Positions 37,273 to 49,712 of a stretch of 64,000 nucleotides of DNA are shown piece after piece. Within the stretch, counting starts at the first letter, position 1. The number at the start of each line of letters is the position of its first letter. A model generated the notes under the pieces. The model did no database searches. It worked only from the letters and a program-made list of their open reading frames with translations, and had not been told where the DNA came from. Both the position numbers and the translations under genes were made by a program. This DNA is from Pyxicephalus adspersus (lineage: Eukaryota; Chordata; Amphibia; Anura; Pyxicephalidae): the NCBI RefSeq assembly GCF_032062135.1, contig NC_092866.1, positions 25,410,981 to 25,474,980 of the forward strand, given 5' to 3'.

Positions 37273-38222
37273 CAGGGGTCAGCAACCTTTACTATCAAAA
37301 GAGCCATTTTGCCTCCTCTTCCACTAAAGAAAAATAGTCTGGAGCCGCAAAACATAACACAGTTTATAAACTTTTAAAAGTTTTATTATTTTTTTAATTT
37401 TACCTGTTACAACAAGTGTGCATGTGTAGGCCTACTTTGAAATAAATTAAACACTGAACTATGCCCCTAGAAGCCTCCAGCTTCTAACGTATCATCCTGT
37501 TACATTAGCTGGAGGCTTCTAACGTAACGGTAGATTTTTTTGATGGGCAGAGTTCTTTATGTTCTGACGATGCCTTAGCGATGAAATTTTAAGGGGTGTT
37601 AGCCACAGGTGTCCCTCACTTGCAACTCAAATTTTTTTCACCTGTACCCCCGTTTCCAGATAAATTGGGGTTTAGGTGCTAGAAGCCTCCAGCAATGTGT
37701 AACAGGGTAATGGTTTTTTGATGGGTGGAGTTTTTAGGAGGTGTTAGCCACAGGTGTCCCCCACTTGCAACTCTAATTTTGTTCACCTGTACCCCCTTCC
37801 TGTTCCAGAGAAATTGGTGTTCAGGTGCCTCCAGCAATGTGTAACGGTAGATTTTTTTGATGGGCAGAGTTCTTTATGTTCTGATGATAGCCTAACAATT
37901 AAATTTTAGGGGGTGTTAGTCACAGGTGTCCCCCACTTGCACCTACATTTTTGGTTTTGTACATCTCCCCATTCCGGAGGAATTGGGGTTCAAAGGAGGG
38001 GGATGTCATTGTACACACCCATTTGTACACGCCCCGTGGTAGATTTATTTCACTGGTAGATTTTTTTCATTAGAACACCGGATAGGGAATCCCCCTCCTC
38101 CGCAGTGTCTTGGGAGGAAGGGGATCCCCCATCAGAGATCTCCCCGCGGCAGCCGAAGGGAGCCACAACAAGGAGGCTGAAGAGCCGCATGCGGCTCCAG
38201 AGCTGCAAGTTGCAGACCCCTG
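37273..38222. mobile_element. hAT-type non-autonomous transposon, 950 bp
   Basis: The ends are inverted: CAGGGGTC.GCAACC at the left and TTGCAGACCCCTG at the right. They are flanked by an identical 8-bp duplication GTCTATTG (37265-37272 and 38223-38230), which is diagnostic of hAT insertion. Subterminal sequence holds further inverted 'ggagccgca' and 'tgcggctcc' motifs. The centre (about 37500-37985) is three tandem diverged units; no transposase is encoded. Confidence 0.92.
37500..37985 (+). repeat. Three tandem units inside the hAT-type element
   Basis: Each unit holds 'tttttttgatgggcagagtt', 'ggtgttagccacaggtgtcc', 'cacctgtaccccc' and 'attggggtt...gcctccagc'. The units are about 160-180 bp. 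The second lacks the 'ctttatgttctga' block. Confidence 0.75.
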
Positions 38223-38230
38223 GTCTATTG

Positions 38231-41190
38231 GATTCAGCAGCAAATTCATAAATCTTTTCTACATCTCAGTTTACATATATTTTTCTCTGTAACCTATTTT
38301 ATGTGTTATGCTTTTATCCAATTGCTTCATTAGCTTTGTGGTATATTCTTAATCTTTGCCATTACCATTTTGGTGTTCTCTAGCATCTTTTCTCGTACTG
38401 TGCACTGCTGAGTGTCTAATAATATTTAATGCTGTGCTTTGCTTCCAATTTGCTGCCTACTGAAAAAAAATCATATATAGTGCTTGAACCAGGCAGGATA
38501 GCTGCATATTATAAACACATGTATTTAAAGAAGATGTACTTGTCTTCTCTGGTGGATGCTGAAAATACCCACAATTTCTTGCTGCTTGACAGTTATCCAT
38601 TTCAGCACACACTGGGACAAACAGCGGGACTTTAGTAGGTTAACCAAAAACATTGTGCACAACGAAGAACACAGAACACTTAATGGTTCAGTTAAAAGGA
38701 CACAGTTAAATAAAGGCAAAGTTAAGAGGCAAACTATATAACCAACCATCTAATCTGTCACAAGGCACTGACATATCACTGCAGTGGGAATATCAGTGGC
38801 ACACAGATGGATGACAAGCAGCAGCCAACAGAGTGGGGGTTCCATTGCCAAAATTAGGCAAAAACATAAGGTAAAGTCCTACATTCTATAGTGCAACACA
38901 GTTCATATTAATAAAAAAATGTCTATTAGGAGTTAAAAGTGCAATATTGAAAGAATTTTGAGGTGGGTAACTGTCAACATTCAGATATGTGTGTGTGGAG
39001 GGGAAGAGGGCAGAAAAGAAAATCTACTATTGCTATACTATTTAGTAAAAGCATTAAGATGCTCAGGAAATATAACATACCAGTAAAGCCAAAACTCCAG
39101 TCTTACTTTCAGTCCTAAAAAGGCATAAATCTGTAATAAAAATGCCCAGTCTGCTCCTCAGTCAGAGAGAGAGGCCAAGGAATGAGGTCACTGGGTCTAA
39201 CATAAGGTATGTAAAAAAAAAAGGAAAACATTTTGTTAGCTTGTTAAATAATTAGTGGAGAGGGGGGAACCAGGAAAGAAAAACTGCAAGTGGATTATAT
39301 TCTAGATTTAATGTGATCACTAATCAACAGTTTTTTTTCCCAAGCACTAAGGTTGCATGCACACACTCAACATGTGTACAGCAGTCAAACACGTGTAGGT
39401 AAAAATCCAGCGTGGGTAAAGTGGTTGTCCAACACCATTTAGTGGTCTACTGGAGATGACTGCTGTAATTTCTTGTGGCAAAGGATTCCCACTTTTCATC
39501 CCCCTTCATTTCCATAGAACAGAACAACCCCTACTTCTTCTGTGACTGGACATGATTTTAAAAGAGTATAGGTGTCCCCTGGTTTTCATTAGAGCACCCC
39601 ACAAGTATGAGCTCTGGTGAAAAGCTCACCCAGGTTCTTCCACCATAAGTGAACAGATCAAAGGACTGTATGGACAGCTAAAGATCATATGCAGTTGGCA
39701 AGTGAGAATCAAGGTCTAGACGGTCCAATGTTAGGGCAGGTGGAAAAATAGAAGCAAGGTCAAGTTTAGGTATCTGGAAAAGTATTACCAGGCAGAATAT
39801 AGCTGGGTAAAGTCTCAGGTAACACACTGAGGATCCAGCAACCTTGGTGCAAGAGAAATAGGACTAGGAGCCAACAGCAGGACACGATTAAAACTAAAAA
39901 TTAATCTGCTTTTTGGCTGCGGCACGAACCAAGAAATCCTCCTAATCTGTGCACAGCCTCAGAGTAAGTGCTGGGGATGCACAGCAAAAGGGAGGCTGGG
40001 GATGCTGTAAGCTGCTAGACAGATGATCTGTGGAGTGATAACAGCAACATAATGAAAAAATAACACAATATCTTCTAAAAACTGTATTTTACATTCACTC
40101 CCCTGAAAATGTTTTAACATTCCTGCAAATGTAAAAGATAGAAACAGGGGTAAGAAACTATATGGTCATTATGGTATCATTTTTATTTATAGTAAGTAAG
40201 AAAGTTTGTTACAAGGATATCAAACAAATTAAAAAAGTTTGCCATAGCTGGACAGAAATCAGTGAGTCCAAAGCATTACACATGACCCTTAAAAAAGAGA
40301 TATAATGCTAATAAGTTATTCACTGAGTCAAATGTTGTTGATTATGTTGATCGTGGCTTGAAAGAGAATAAAATGGATGTGAATTCATGCCAGAAGTCAA
40401 CATAGAAGCATATTTTATCTAAGCAACAAAGTCTTCTTAAGTTTAATAATTCATACCTGGGATCAGGGTTGATAGACTGGTAAACATAACTAAGAATATT
40501 GAGCAACATCTGGTTTACAAGGTTTACAAATTCTTTAATAACGAACTGAACTGCCATATATGGATTTAGGAACATGGGAATGTGTAGATTTTGGAATACC
40601 CGTAAGAGTATAATTACTACTTTTTTTTGCTTTTAATATAGAATAAAAGGTATCCTGTGATATAGCTTTAATGAGATCAAATTAGGAAAGGTAAAATATG
40701 TGAGTAGGAAAGGTGCAAAAACTATCTGGCATGAGACAGGTATTTTTCAATATGTGGACTTTTCAAATCTTTGAGAAAGTAAGAGAAGAGATGCTCATAA
40801 CCTAGGCATACCTGGAATGAATTATCAAGTATATATTTTAGAAAATTCATACCATAAAGGAACTGTAATTTCAGAATACTAAATAATAACTTCCACATAA
40901 CATAATTTTAGTTGTTTGAAGGTATCAACAATGTACCAAATGGTTTAGAATTATGTCTGCCACTTTTTCAACCTGCCTATAAACTATATTGAGTAAAGAA
41001 TTAAATGTGTTATTTCTGTGTTTGCAGGTAACACCCAGCTAAAACAACACCATGGGTAATATCAGACCACCGCACTAACTATAAAAGTGTAATAAAATTA
41101 AAATTACAGTGAATCATGAATGCATATACCAACTCTGCGTAACTCATGCGATAGAGACAGTGGATACCTAGAGTCCCACACACTTTTGTA
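38231..41190. other. Intergenic sequence, partly repeat debris
   Basis: No gene is supported. About 39340-39620 has phrases ('tggtctactggagatgactg', 'atttccatagaacagaacaa') seen in frog dispersed repeats. About 39640-40050 has a low-complexity 'ggtcaag/aggtctag' texture. The rest looks unique and AT-rich. Confidence 0.35.
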
Positions 41191-41192
41191 AA

Positions 41193-41333
41193 CTTGTAAG
41201 CTCTTCGGGGCAGGGTCCTCTCCTCCTGTATCACTGTCTGTATTAGTCTGTCATTTGCAATCCCTATTTATGTACAGCGCTGCGTAATATGTTGGCGCTA
41301 TATAAATCCTGTTTAATATTAATTTAATAATAA
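41193..41333 (+). repeat. Dispersed non-LTR retroposon 3' end
   Basis: 'cttgtaagctcttcggggca' ... 'gtacagcgctgcgtaatatg' ... 'ttggcgctatataaatcctg' followed by an (AAT)n-like tail. It is the fuller version of the block in IRX5 intron 1 and sits at the 3' side of the Tx1-like LINE. Confidence 0.8.
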
Positions 41334-41339
41334 CTTCTA

Positions 41340-43030
41340 CATTTAAGGGGCATTGGAGCAGAAAGTGCTCAGAATCTCTTTGTCTCAAGCACACAAAGTC
41401 ACTTGAGGGCTGATAAATCCTCAAACAAAGTTTACCATGAAAGACGATCCAAGTCAGCTCCTTTATAGTAATTAATCTTAGCCCCTCCCTCAAAACTGGA
41501 TTGGGGCAAACCCTTAAGGTCAATGACCATCAAGGAATGAAGACAAAAATCTACCTCTCCAGAATTTTCCTAGTGAGGTTTTTAATGTCCTCTGCTGTGA
41601 TCTGCCATTGCTTCAATAGTTTCAGACACAGGGTAACATAAACTGGAAGCCCATCCTGCTGGATTAATGTTTGCATCCACCAGACTTGCCTGTCTAACTA
41701 TCTCCCTGACTTGTCCCTGAAACCTTTCCTGTCTTTAGGCGTAATAACGGTTAAAAAATCACCACCAAAGACAATCTGGTAGGAAGTAAAAGGAAAGACT
41801 TTAACCCATGTTGAAGAGGTAATTTCTGTCCATTTGGTCAGAGGCCCATACATGTTTAAAAGAAGCAGGTCTTGCCCCTCCACCAAGGCATCTATGACCA
41901 TACTTTTCCCCATTTCTACTTCAAAATACCACTGACAACTCCCCTTAATGGTTTTAAATCAACTTCACTGTAAGGCTCAAACGTTCCCACTTCCTTTTTG
42001 CTGGATGGATTTGGGCCAGAGAACTGAGCCTGGTCTATTGCAAAAATAAAAAGTTATCATCAAACTGATAACTGAGCAAAAATAGGGCCATGTCACCAGT
42101 GTTTATGGATTTAATGCTGGTGACATTAATGTTTGCCACTTTCAATGGATCAGGCACCACCATCAGGATGATTGGAGTAACTGCTTCTTGACCTTACTTT
42201 TACACAAACTACCAAATGAACTTGACCATTTTAAAGATAAACTGCTTGATTCCTCCATTGGTTCCACCTCTCCATCAGACAATGCCTCATATCGATTCTG
42301 TGCTACATTAACAACCTCACAAAATTTCTTCCTAGGCTGCCCTAGGTAAAAAGTGGAGGAGGGGACATGCTGCACTCCCAATCTCTATTCAGCTTGTATG
42401 CACTTTCCTTAAAGGGGCCACAATCTCACCATAAATTCCCAACCACACCGACAAATTTGCTGCGAGGTAGAATAATTTCTAACCAATATTGTTACTGGCT
42501 TTAATAAATTTTGCCTGTAGCCTCTGTGTGGGACTAGGACACACCAGCTTGAATCGTTTTTTAAATAAGCTTCATGTCGCTCCCAAAAAGCATCAAGGCA
42601 TTCTGGCATAACAAATTACAAATACATTTTATACCCCATTGAACACTGGGGATATTAATACAAATGATGCAACAAAATCTATTTTTAAAATCAAACCAGT
42701 CACACGGATTCTGCTTGGCAGAAAACCCCCTTTTGTCCAATATAACTGCACTAGATTTCTCCTCTTAAAAAAAGGTACAGGTCTATTTTTTTAAAGGCAG
42801 TATTTGTAGCTCTCCTTCCTCTAACAATAGCAGGTGCAGGTATTCCTGAAGCTGCCCAAATATTTTCTGCTGTGGCTTTCCCCCTAGCACCGGGTTTTCT
42901 ATTCACATTTGCAATATTAAATATGGGCTCAGCAATTTTATTACCTGCCTGAGACATGCCCAGTGGGTCCCCATCAGTAGAGAGTCCAGCATGTTCCTTT
43001 TTAGCAGATGTAACTTCAGCCATCAGACCT
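41340..43030 (-). mobile_element. Tx1/L1-like LINE, internally deleted and decayed
   Basis: Minus-strand order: ORF1 starts at 43023 (MAEVTSAKKEHAGL), and ORF1 fragments continue to 42163. ORF2 then begins near 42150 with endonuclease block PLKVANINVTSIKSI and FLFLQ-stop-TRLSS, where the usual catalytic Glu of the QET motif is a stop. LLLLNMYGPLTKW and IVFGGDF follow at 41913-41698. Next comes, without the reverse transcriptase, a C-terminal block (FHGKLCLRIYQPSSD, DSEHFLLQCPLN) at 41523-41340. About 2 kb of RT coding sequence is therefore missing. Confidence 0.78.
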
Positions 43031-43518
43031 TGCAGGATCTTAGTGGCAGGACTACTGTTCCCAGCAAGCTTCCAGCACTATGAAGGCCACATCTATTCCC
43101 CCCTTGGTGTCATCATCAGGCCGACCCTGCACATATGTGCTGATGGAGAACTTATTTGTTATTCCAGAGCTGGGCATGTTGTCATTTGCTTCATCTGGTT
43201 CATCAACTTATATATATTAATAAATATTAATAAGCAGACTGTCCTGGATCAATATATATATTGGTATGTTGAAGCTGTGATAGATGCATTATTTTTATTT
43301 TAATTTCCAATAAACCAAATAATCTATAAGTACAACATGGATCCAAACATACAGTACAGTGAGTAAGGAAGAGAGAGCAAAATGAGAAGTAGGAGGGGGT
43401 GCTGAGAAGTTCCTGGGTGAGTGTGGGGGCATATGACAGCCTAATATCTTACTATGTAACTGAGCAAAAATCAGGTCTTTGCGATTTTTAAAACTGTTTT
43501 TTCTTTTAGTGAGAAGCT

Positions 43519-43695
43519 GTGATGGCAGAGGCACAAGCAAGTTTCATGTAGTTGAGTTACGGGCCATCATGAATTTTTTTTTCTCCAGGGAGCAAAGTAG
43601 TCACAAAGGGCATTCACACTGAGATGTCACAAACACTGGGGGAGAAGTGTCCTACCTACAGCACTGTCAAAACAGTTTCAAGACTGGGCATTTCA
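43519..43695 (+). pseudogene. mariner transposase pseudogene, N-terminal part
   Basis: It begins ATGGCAGAGGCACAAGC, giving MAEAQASFM and then a stop. The following frame ELRAIMN.FFSPG and MSQTLGEKCPTYSTVKT correspond to the transposase N-terminus of the copy at 17-18 kb. Truncated by the gap. Confidence 0.85.
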
Positions 43696-44574
43696 NNNNN
43701 NNNNNNNNNNNNNNNNNNNNNNNNNNNNNNNNNNNNNNNNNNNNNNNNNNNNNNNNNNNNNNNNNNNNNNNNNNNNNNNNNNNNNNNNNNNNNNNNNNNN
43801 NNNNNNNNNNNNNNNNNNNNNNNNNNNNNNNNNNNNNNNNNNNNNNNNNNNNNNNNNNNNNNNNNNNNNNNNNNNNNNNNNNNNNNNNNNNNNNNNNNNN
43901 NNNNNNNNNNNNNNNNNNNNNNNNNNNNNNNNNNNNNNNNNNNNNNNNNNNNNNNNNNNNNNNNNNNNNNNNNNNNNNNNNNNNNNNNNNNNNNNNNNNN
44001 NNNNNNNNNNNNNNNNNNNNNNNNNNNNNNNNNNNNNNNNNNNNNNNNNNNNNNNNNNNNNNNNNNNNNNNNNNNNNNNNNNNNNNNNNNNNNNNNNNNN
44101 NNNNNNNNNNNNNNNNNNNNNNNNNNNNNNNNNNNNNNNNNNNNNNNNNNNNNNNNNNNNNNNNNNNNNNNNNNNNNNNNNNNNNNNNNNNNNNNNNNNN
44201 NNNNNNNNNNNNNNNNNNNNNNNNNNNNNNNNNNNNNNNNNNNNNNNNNNNNNNNNNNNNNNNNNNNNNNNNNNNNNNNNNNNNNNNNNNNNNNNNNNNN
44301 NNNNNNNNNNNNNNNNNNNNNNNNNNNNNNNNNNNNNNNNNNNNNNNNNNNNNNNNNNNNNNNNNNNNNNNNNNNNNNNNNNNNNNNNNNNNNNNNNNNN
44401 NNNNNNNNNNNNNNNNNNNNNNNNNNNNNNNNNNNNNNNNNNNNNNNNNNNNNNNNNNNNNNNNNNNNNNNNNNNNNNNNNNNNNNNNNNNNNNNNNNNN
44501 NNNNNNNNNNNNNNNNNNNNNNNNNNNNNNNNNNNNNNNNNNNNNNNNNNNNNNNNNNNNNNNNNNNNNNNNNN
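43696..44574. other. Assembly gap (N) within the mariner copy
   Basis: 879 undetermined bases. Flanking mariner ends make the gap size credible. Confidence 1.
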
Positions 44575-44631
44575 CATAACTTTGGCTCTCTTCTTTCTTG
44601 GCAAGGCCAGGAACTTCTCAGCACCCCCTCG

Positions 44632-47075
44632 TGTAAAGGTATGAATACTTTACCAGCTCATGGACAGATTAACAGCATGCAAAGTCAATCTGCAGCTTCC
44701 TGAGCATAGGAGATACTTTTTTTATGAAACAAAGCATAGCTTTAGGAGAAGAGGAATTATATTTTTATATACAAAGTTTTAGTTATGCTTCATCTTGAAC
44801 ATGCAGTTCAGTATTAACAAGCATTTAAAAAAAAAAAGATGTGAAAAAAAAGAGGCAACGGTTTCCTGGCATTAGGCATTGGTAACAGCCATAACAGTCT
44901 TCCTTTCAAGGCAGTTGAGGGGAAGGGGAGGCACATGGTAGCTGGCTTAGGAAAGAAAAATATACAATCTGGCCGTGGGAGTGACATCGAATGGGGAAAT
45001 GGAAATAACTGCTTTTAGTACAGGAGAGGACTATCTACAGTTATGCAAAAAGAAAGGTAAGGCCTTTTATCTTTAAAAAAAACTCAGTGGGAAGCTGTTC
45101 ACCTTAAGGTGCCCAGACTATGGACACTCCAGCCTCTCAAACTGTCTTTAACATAAAGATCCTTGGCCCAGCCAATCCAGTCAGTGGCCAATGACAGATT
45201 TAGGCAAATTTATAGAAATGTTTGTTTAGAAAATATGAATTCCATCTCAAAATTTAGACATATTTCCAGTTTGCTCCAGACAACATTGTTCTGACCTCTA
45301 ATCCTAAGAGAAAATTATTTTCCTTATTAATTATCCATTCTAAGCTCCTCTGTTAGTTGAAGGTTTCTTTACCAATTGCTTCTGGGATTCCATAAACAGA
45401 TAAAGTTCATCTCACTAAATATTTATTGCAGTAGCTCACAGAACTAGTACATCCAAGGTCTCACCCACTATTTGTAGAAAATTCTTAGGCCTTTAGAAAG
45501 AGGCTCAACAGAAGAGCCCCCATTCCAGGTGTGCTGGATGCTTGGTTCGAGGGTTCTTTTGACTAAAAGACAAGGCCTCTCCCAGGGGAAAGAGTCTAAA
45601 GGGCAGTCAATTCTCCACCAGATCATTCTACAAAGAGTGATGGACTGGTAACTCTAGTGGCCACCAGGTGCTTTGTTGCCAAAGATTTCCAAGGATCACC
45701 TCACTGACGATTGAGGGATCAGGTAACACCAGAGAAAGGTGATGATCGAACTGGGGATGACAAGTTGAGGTCCCAGGCTGTGGTCAGGTCAAAGGACGAA
45801 CAGGCATAAACAGGTGTCAAAGTCCCAAAGCTTTAGGAGGTGACAGGATTTAAGTATACCAGCAATCTAGGTCTTCATTGTACACCCTGCTCAAAGCTGT
45901 ACAGCTCCAGCTTTAAAAGAAATCCCCCAGCAGTTCCCCTTTTTATTCCCGTATTAGAAGTACAACCTCCTTAATTTCCTATGTAAGACGTCTCTTCCAT
46001 GCTTTATGCTTCAGTTTTTAGTCTTTGCTGAAGTGTACTTTTAAATTTTAAGTTACTCGTTAATTTTTAAGCTTTTTTAGGGCGGTGTCAGACAGGCAAG
46101 CCTGCCACCAGAGGCAGTTTTGCAATGCCAGAATATGTATAAATTCAATCTGAATTTTCAATAATGAAAATCACTACTGTTATTTGGTTTAGCAAGGAAA
46201 TGACTCGTGATTGTTCAATTTTAGGGATTCTGTCACTGAAATAGAATAGCCTACCAGATATGGTCAATAATTTAGGGGTTAAAGCAATCTAAAATAGATG
46301 TTGAAATGAAAGTCTTGCTTTAAAAAAAAACTTTTATTACTAATATATACTTGAAGTGAAACTAAACAAATCACACTTACCTTTAATCTCTTGATTCTGC
46401 TGGAGATGTCCTTGATTGGGACCCATGCCGTCCTGGAATTCTTCTTTGTTCGCTATCTTTATCTGTCTTCTTCCTTGTTCTGGCTACATTACCTGATCTC
46501 ACTGCGTATGCCCGATCTCAAAGGAGCAGCCAGGAGCCTTCTAGGATGTGTGATGTAGGTATCCCAGGAGGCTCTGGGCTCCCATTAGGAAGGGGATGGG
46601 CTTCATCCAAAAAGGGGCTTTTTTTTAAAACAAAAAGGGTGTAACATTTTTACTTAAAAGGAGTTTCTACTATGTAATGTAAAGTAAAAAGGATTGTGAG
46701 GTAATAGGTCAAACAGCCATTATGTATAGTTATATCCTGTTCTGTTCTGAGGTAGAGCTGTTCAAGTGAATTTGTGTTAATCAATGTGTTATGGTATATT
46801 TTTTTGTTTTTCACTCAGTAATTTGAAGCCTTTATTCTGCTTTTCATACACCAAAGCATTTTTTATGTATATATGGTAATAATTTTATGCATACTGGTCT
46901 GTAAAATCTATAGGGGCAGAGAGGAAATTTTGCCTTGAATTCTGCTTTAATATATAGACAAAAGTTAAATGATTACACAGCTCAACCAAAAACATTTTTC
47001 AATATATTTAGTTTATTTCAGGTCTGCTAAATCTAAAAATGACATCAGTTTCATTGAATTGGCTCTAGTTCTTGT
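44632..47075. other. Intergenic sequence, partly repeat debris
   Basis: No gene is supported. 46360-46650 ('cacacttacctttaatctct' to 'cccaggaggctctgggctcc') resembles a frog dispersed repeat and the block at 34935-35270. Elsewhere nothing is recognised. Confidence 0.35.
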
Positions 47076-47236
47076 NNNNNNNNNNNNNNNNNNNNNNNNN
47101 NNNNNNNNNNNNNNNNNNNNNNNNNNNNNNNNNNNNNNNNNNNNNNNNNNNNNNNNNNNNNNNNNNNNNNNNNNNNNNNNNNNNNNNNNNNNNNNNNNNN
47201 NNNNNNNNNNNNNNNNNNNNNNNNNNNNNNNNNNNN
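47076..47236. other. Assembly gap (N)
   Basis: 161 undetermined bases immediately before the transposase-like pseudogene, possibly hiding its N-terminus. Confidence 1.
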
Positions 47237-47239
47237 TGA

Positions 47240-48634
47240 GTTCTTCAAGAAGAAGTTGTTTAAATGACCCTAATGTATTTTCATATTTTGTAGGAGACAT
47301 TACAGAATTTGTTAAACAAACATATCTTGCATATTTTGGTATTAAACTGGGGGACCAAGATAAGTATTGGGCTCCCCATATGCTATGCAAAACTTGTGTA
47401 CAGTGTCTACATCAGTGGAAAAATGGAAAACTGAAAAGTTTGAAATTTGGTGTACCTATGGTATGGCGAAAGCCCAAAAATCATCATAATGATTATTATT
47501 TTTGTGCTCTGAATGTAAAAATTTAAATCGTTACAAGAAAAACAAGTTGGAGTACCCTGATTTGGAATCAGCAAGACGACCTGTGCCGCATGGTGCTGAT
47601 GTTCCCATGCCAGTGTTCAGTACATAGGACATGTGAAATGACACTCCTAACATATTTCATTGAGGACTTTATGTACTGTTTTAACATCCCTGGACTACTA
47701 GCCCATATGGGAGTACCAGAATACCGAGCAGAAGACCGGCGGCTTTTCATAGACAGTTCCACTCTAAGTTTGAAATCTGTTTTACTGCATAATGGCAACT
47801 GCTATGCATCAATTCCAATTGGTCAGTCAACAAAACTTAAAGAAGAATATGAAAATATCAAAATGGTCTTACAAAAGCTTTGCTATCATAAACACCAATG
47901 GTCCATATGTGTTGATTTAAAAATGGTGAACTTCCTAATTGGATAGCAAGGTATCCATGTTTCACCTCCTTGTGGGATAGTAGAGCAAAGCAGGATCAGT
48001 GGAAAAAAGTGAAATGGCCTCCAAGAGAAAACATGAAGAAAGTTGCAGCAAACACCAATAACAAGCCAATTGTTGACAAAGAAAAAATCATTCTCCCTCC
48101 ACTACAAATAAAGTTGGTATTAATGAAGCAATTTGTTAGAGCTCTGAACAAGTACAGTGACTGCTTCAAATACATTTGTAGATTCTTCAATGAATTGAGT
48201 ACTGAAAAATTAAAAGAAGGAATCTTTCATGGACCCCAGATTCGTAAACTGATAAATGATTCAAATTTCACAAGTTACATGACTGATACTGAAGCTTCTG
48301 CCTAGCACAGCTATGTCATGATTGTCAAGAACTTCTTGTATAACCATAAAGCACAAAATGATGAAGAACTGGTATAAAACTTGCTCTTAAACTTTAAAAA
48401 TGAGGATGCTACTATGAGCATAATGGTACACTATCTCCATAGCCATTTGCAAAAATTTTCAGAAAACCTTGGCGATTTCAGTGAGGAACAAAGGGAGAGG
48501 TTCCATCAAGATATAAAGAAGAAATGTATCAGGGCTTATGGAATAGACACATGATGGCAGACTACTGCTGAAGCATTCAACGTGATTGTCCTGATCATCA
48601 GCATAAAAGGAAATCATACAAATGGAGTTTTTTA
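47240..48634 (+). pseudogene. Transposase-like pseudogene of an unclassified multi-copy family
   Basis: Successive + strand frames give a single decayed protein: ITEFVKQTYLAYFGIKLGDQ, WAPHMLCKTCVQCL, FGVPMVWRKPKNHH (to 47525), YPDLESARRPVPHG, RLFIDSSTLSLKSVLLHNG and ICVDLKMVNFL (to 47945), CGIV.. then MWDSRAKQDQW, IILPPLQIKLVLMKQFVRAL, EGIFHGPQIRKLI (to 48305), VHYLHSHLQKFSENLG and QRERFHQDI, HMMADYC-stop. I recognise this as an uncharacterised ORF family repeated in many animal genomes. FIDSS (Asp at 47752), VDLK (Asp at 47914) and ERFH (Glu at 48495) could be an RNase H-like DDE triad; that is inference. At least three frameshifts, several stops and a deletion make this copy dead. No terminal repeats were found. 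Confidence 0.7.
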
Positions 48635-49712
48635 ATGACTTCTTTGTGATTAGTTCCGTAAATATACTGAATATAGAATATATTGGTATTAATATTTCAA
48701 AAATTAAATTTTGTATACGTAGGCATATCTAGTTTATTTAGCCTAATCGCATGTTTCGTTAATTTTCTATGAGGTTATTATTGAGGTCATTATAAACCTA
48801 GAGCCAACCCAGCAAAACCAATACCATATTTGGAATATGTGCATCAAACATAACCTAAAATGACTTTAATCTGTTTGGCAGGAAAATGTTTGTTGACCAG
48901 TGTTATTTTAAGGGTTAGAGTGAAGGATCATTCTTAAGAAGAAAAGCAGGTTTAGGTGTTAGGGTAGAATTAACTATTAGAAATTTGTATCTGTTGTAAC
49001 ACAAAAGCTCCACACTGTATTTGATTGTGCTAAAAGTTAATTTTCTGCCAAGCTCAGGTCACAATCCAAATATCTTCAGTTTTTTCAGTTTTTGCATGAC
49101 ATGCATAACAATTAATTGCTTTAAATGACATCACTGTCACTGTTAAAATGTGATAGATGAAATGTTCTTCAAAAAGATACAAAGGTAGCATTACATAAAA
49201 AATTATGATAATTTTAAATTGCTATTCTTCGCATGAAAAATAATGATTAGCTTCTTATGTATTTTTATAACATATTCAAACTTTCTGTGTACCTTGTATG
49301 AAAGTCTAATGAACTATTTAGAGTGCTTTTATGGATAGCTCTCTCCAATGAAAAATATTGAACTTTAAACATAAAAGCTTTTTTTCTTGCTTATAAGGAA
49401 CATGCATAATAAAGGTTCATTGGGTATATACCATTTTAATACCACCACTTTCCTTAGCACAGCTATGAGTGTTAGTTTATTATATAGCTATGGAAAAAAT
49501 GGAAATGCCATTTAAGGTTGGGCATTTAGGTGGGCTTCTTTTTTTATGCCAATATAGTTTCTTTTTGCCATGCTATTTAAGTTTGAGGTTTTTACCTCCA
49601 TCTATATCTATCCATTTATAATTAAATTACAAAATGTAAAACAAAAAAAAATAAAATGCATTTTTTAACATTTTTATTCCTATGTAGCCTGTGATAAAAG
49701 CAGCATGCCATT
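48635..49712. other. Intergenic sequence without recognised features
   Basis: AT-rich; could hold the 3' part of the preceding transposon, but no inverted terminal repeat was identified. Confidence 0.35.

Larger units (their letters stand above)
43392..44631 (+). mobile_element. mariner-family DNA transposon, second copy, interior unsequenced
   Basis: The left end GGAGGGGGTGCTGAGAAGTT and the right end AACTTCTCAGCACCCCCTCG match the element at 16954-18194. The span, 1240 bp including the gap, is almost the same. The transposase would be on the + strand from the ATG near 43519, but a TAG follows after nine codons and the frame is broken further on. The gap 43696-44574 hides the catalytic part. 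Confidence 0.9.

Noticed and set aside
43624..44703. Long frames crossing the N run in the mariner
   Set aside because: Undetermined sequence; only the flanking mariner homology is meaningful.
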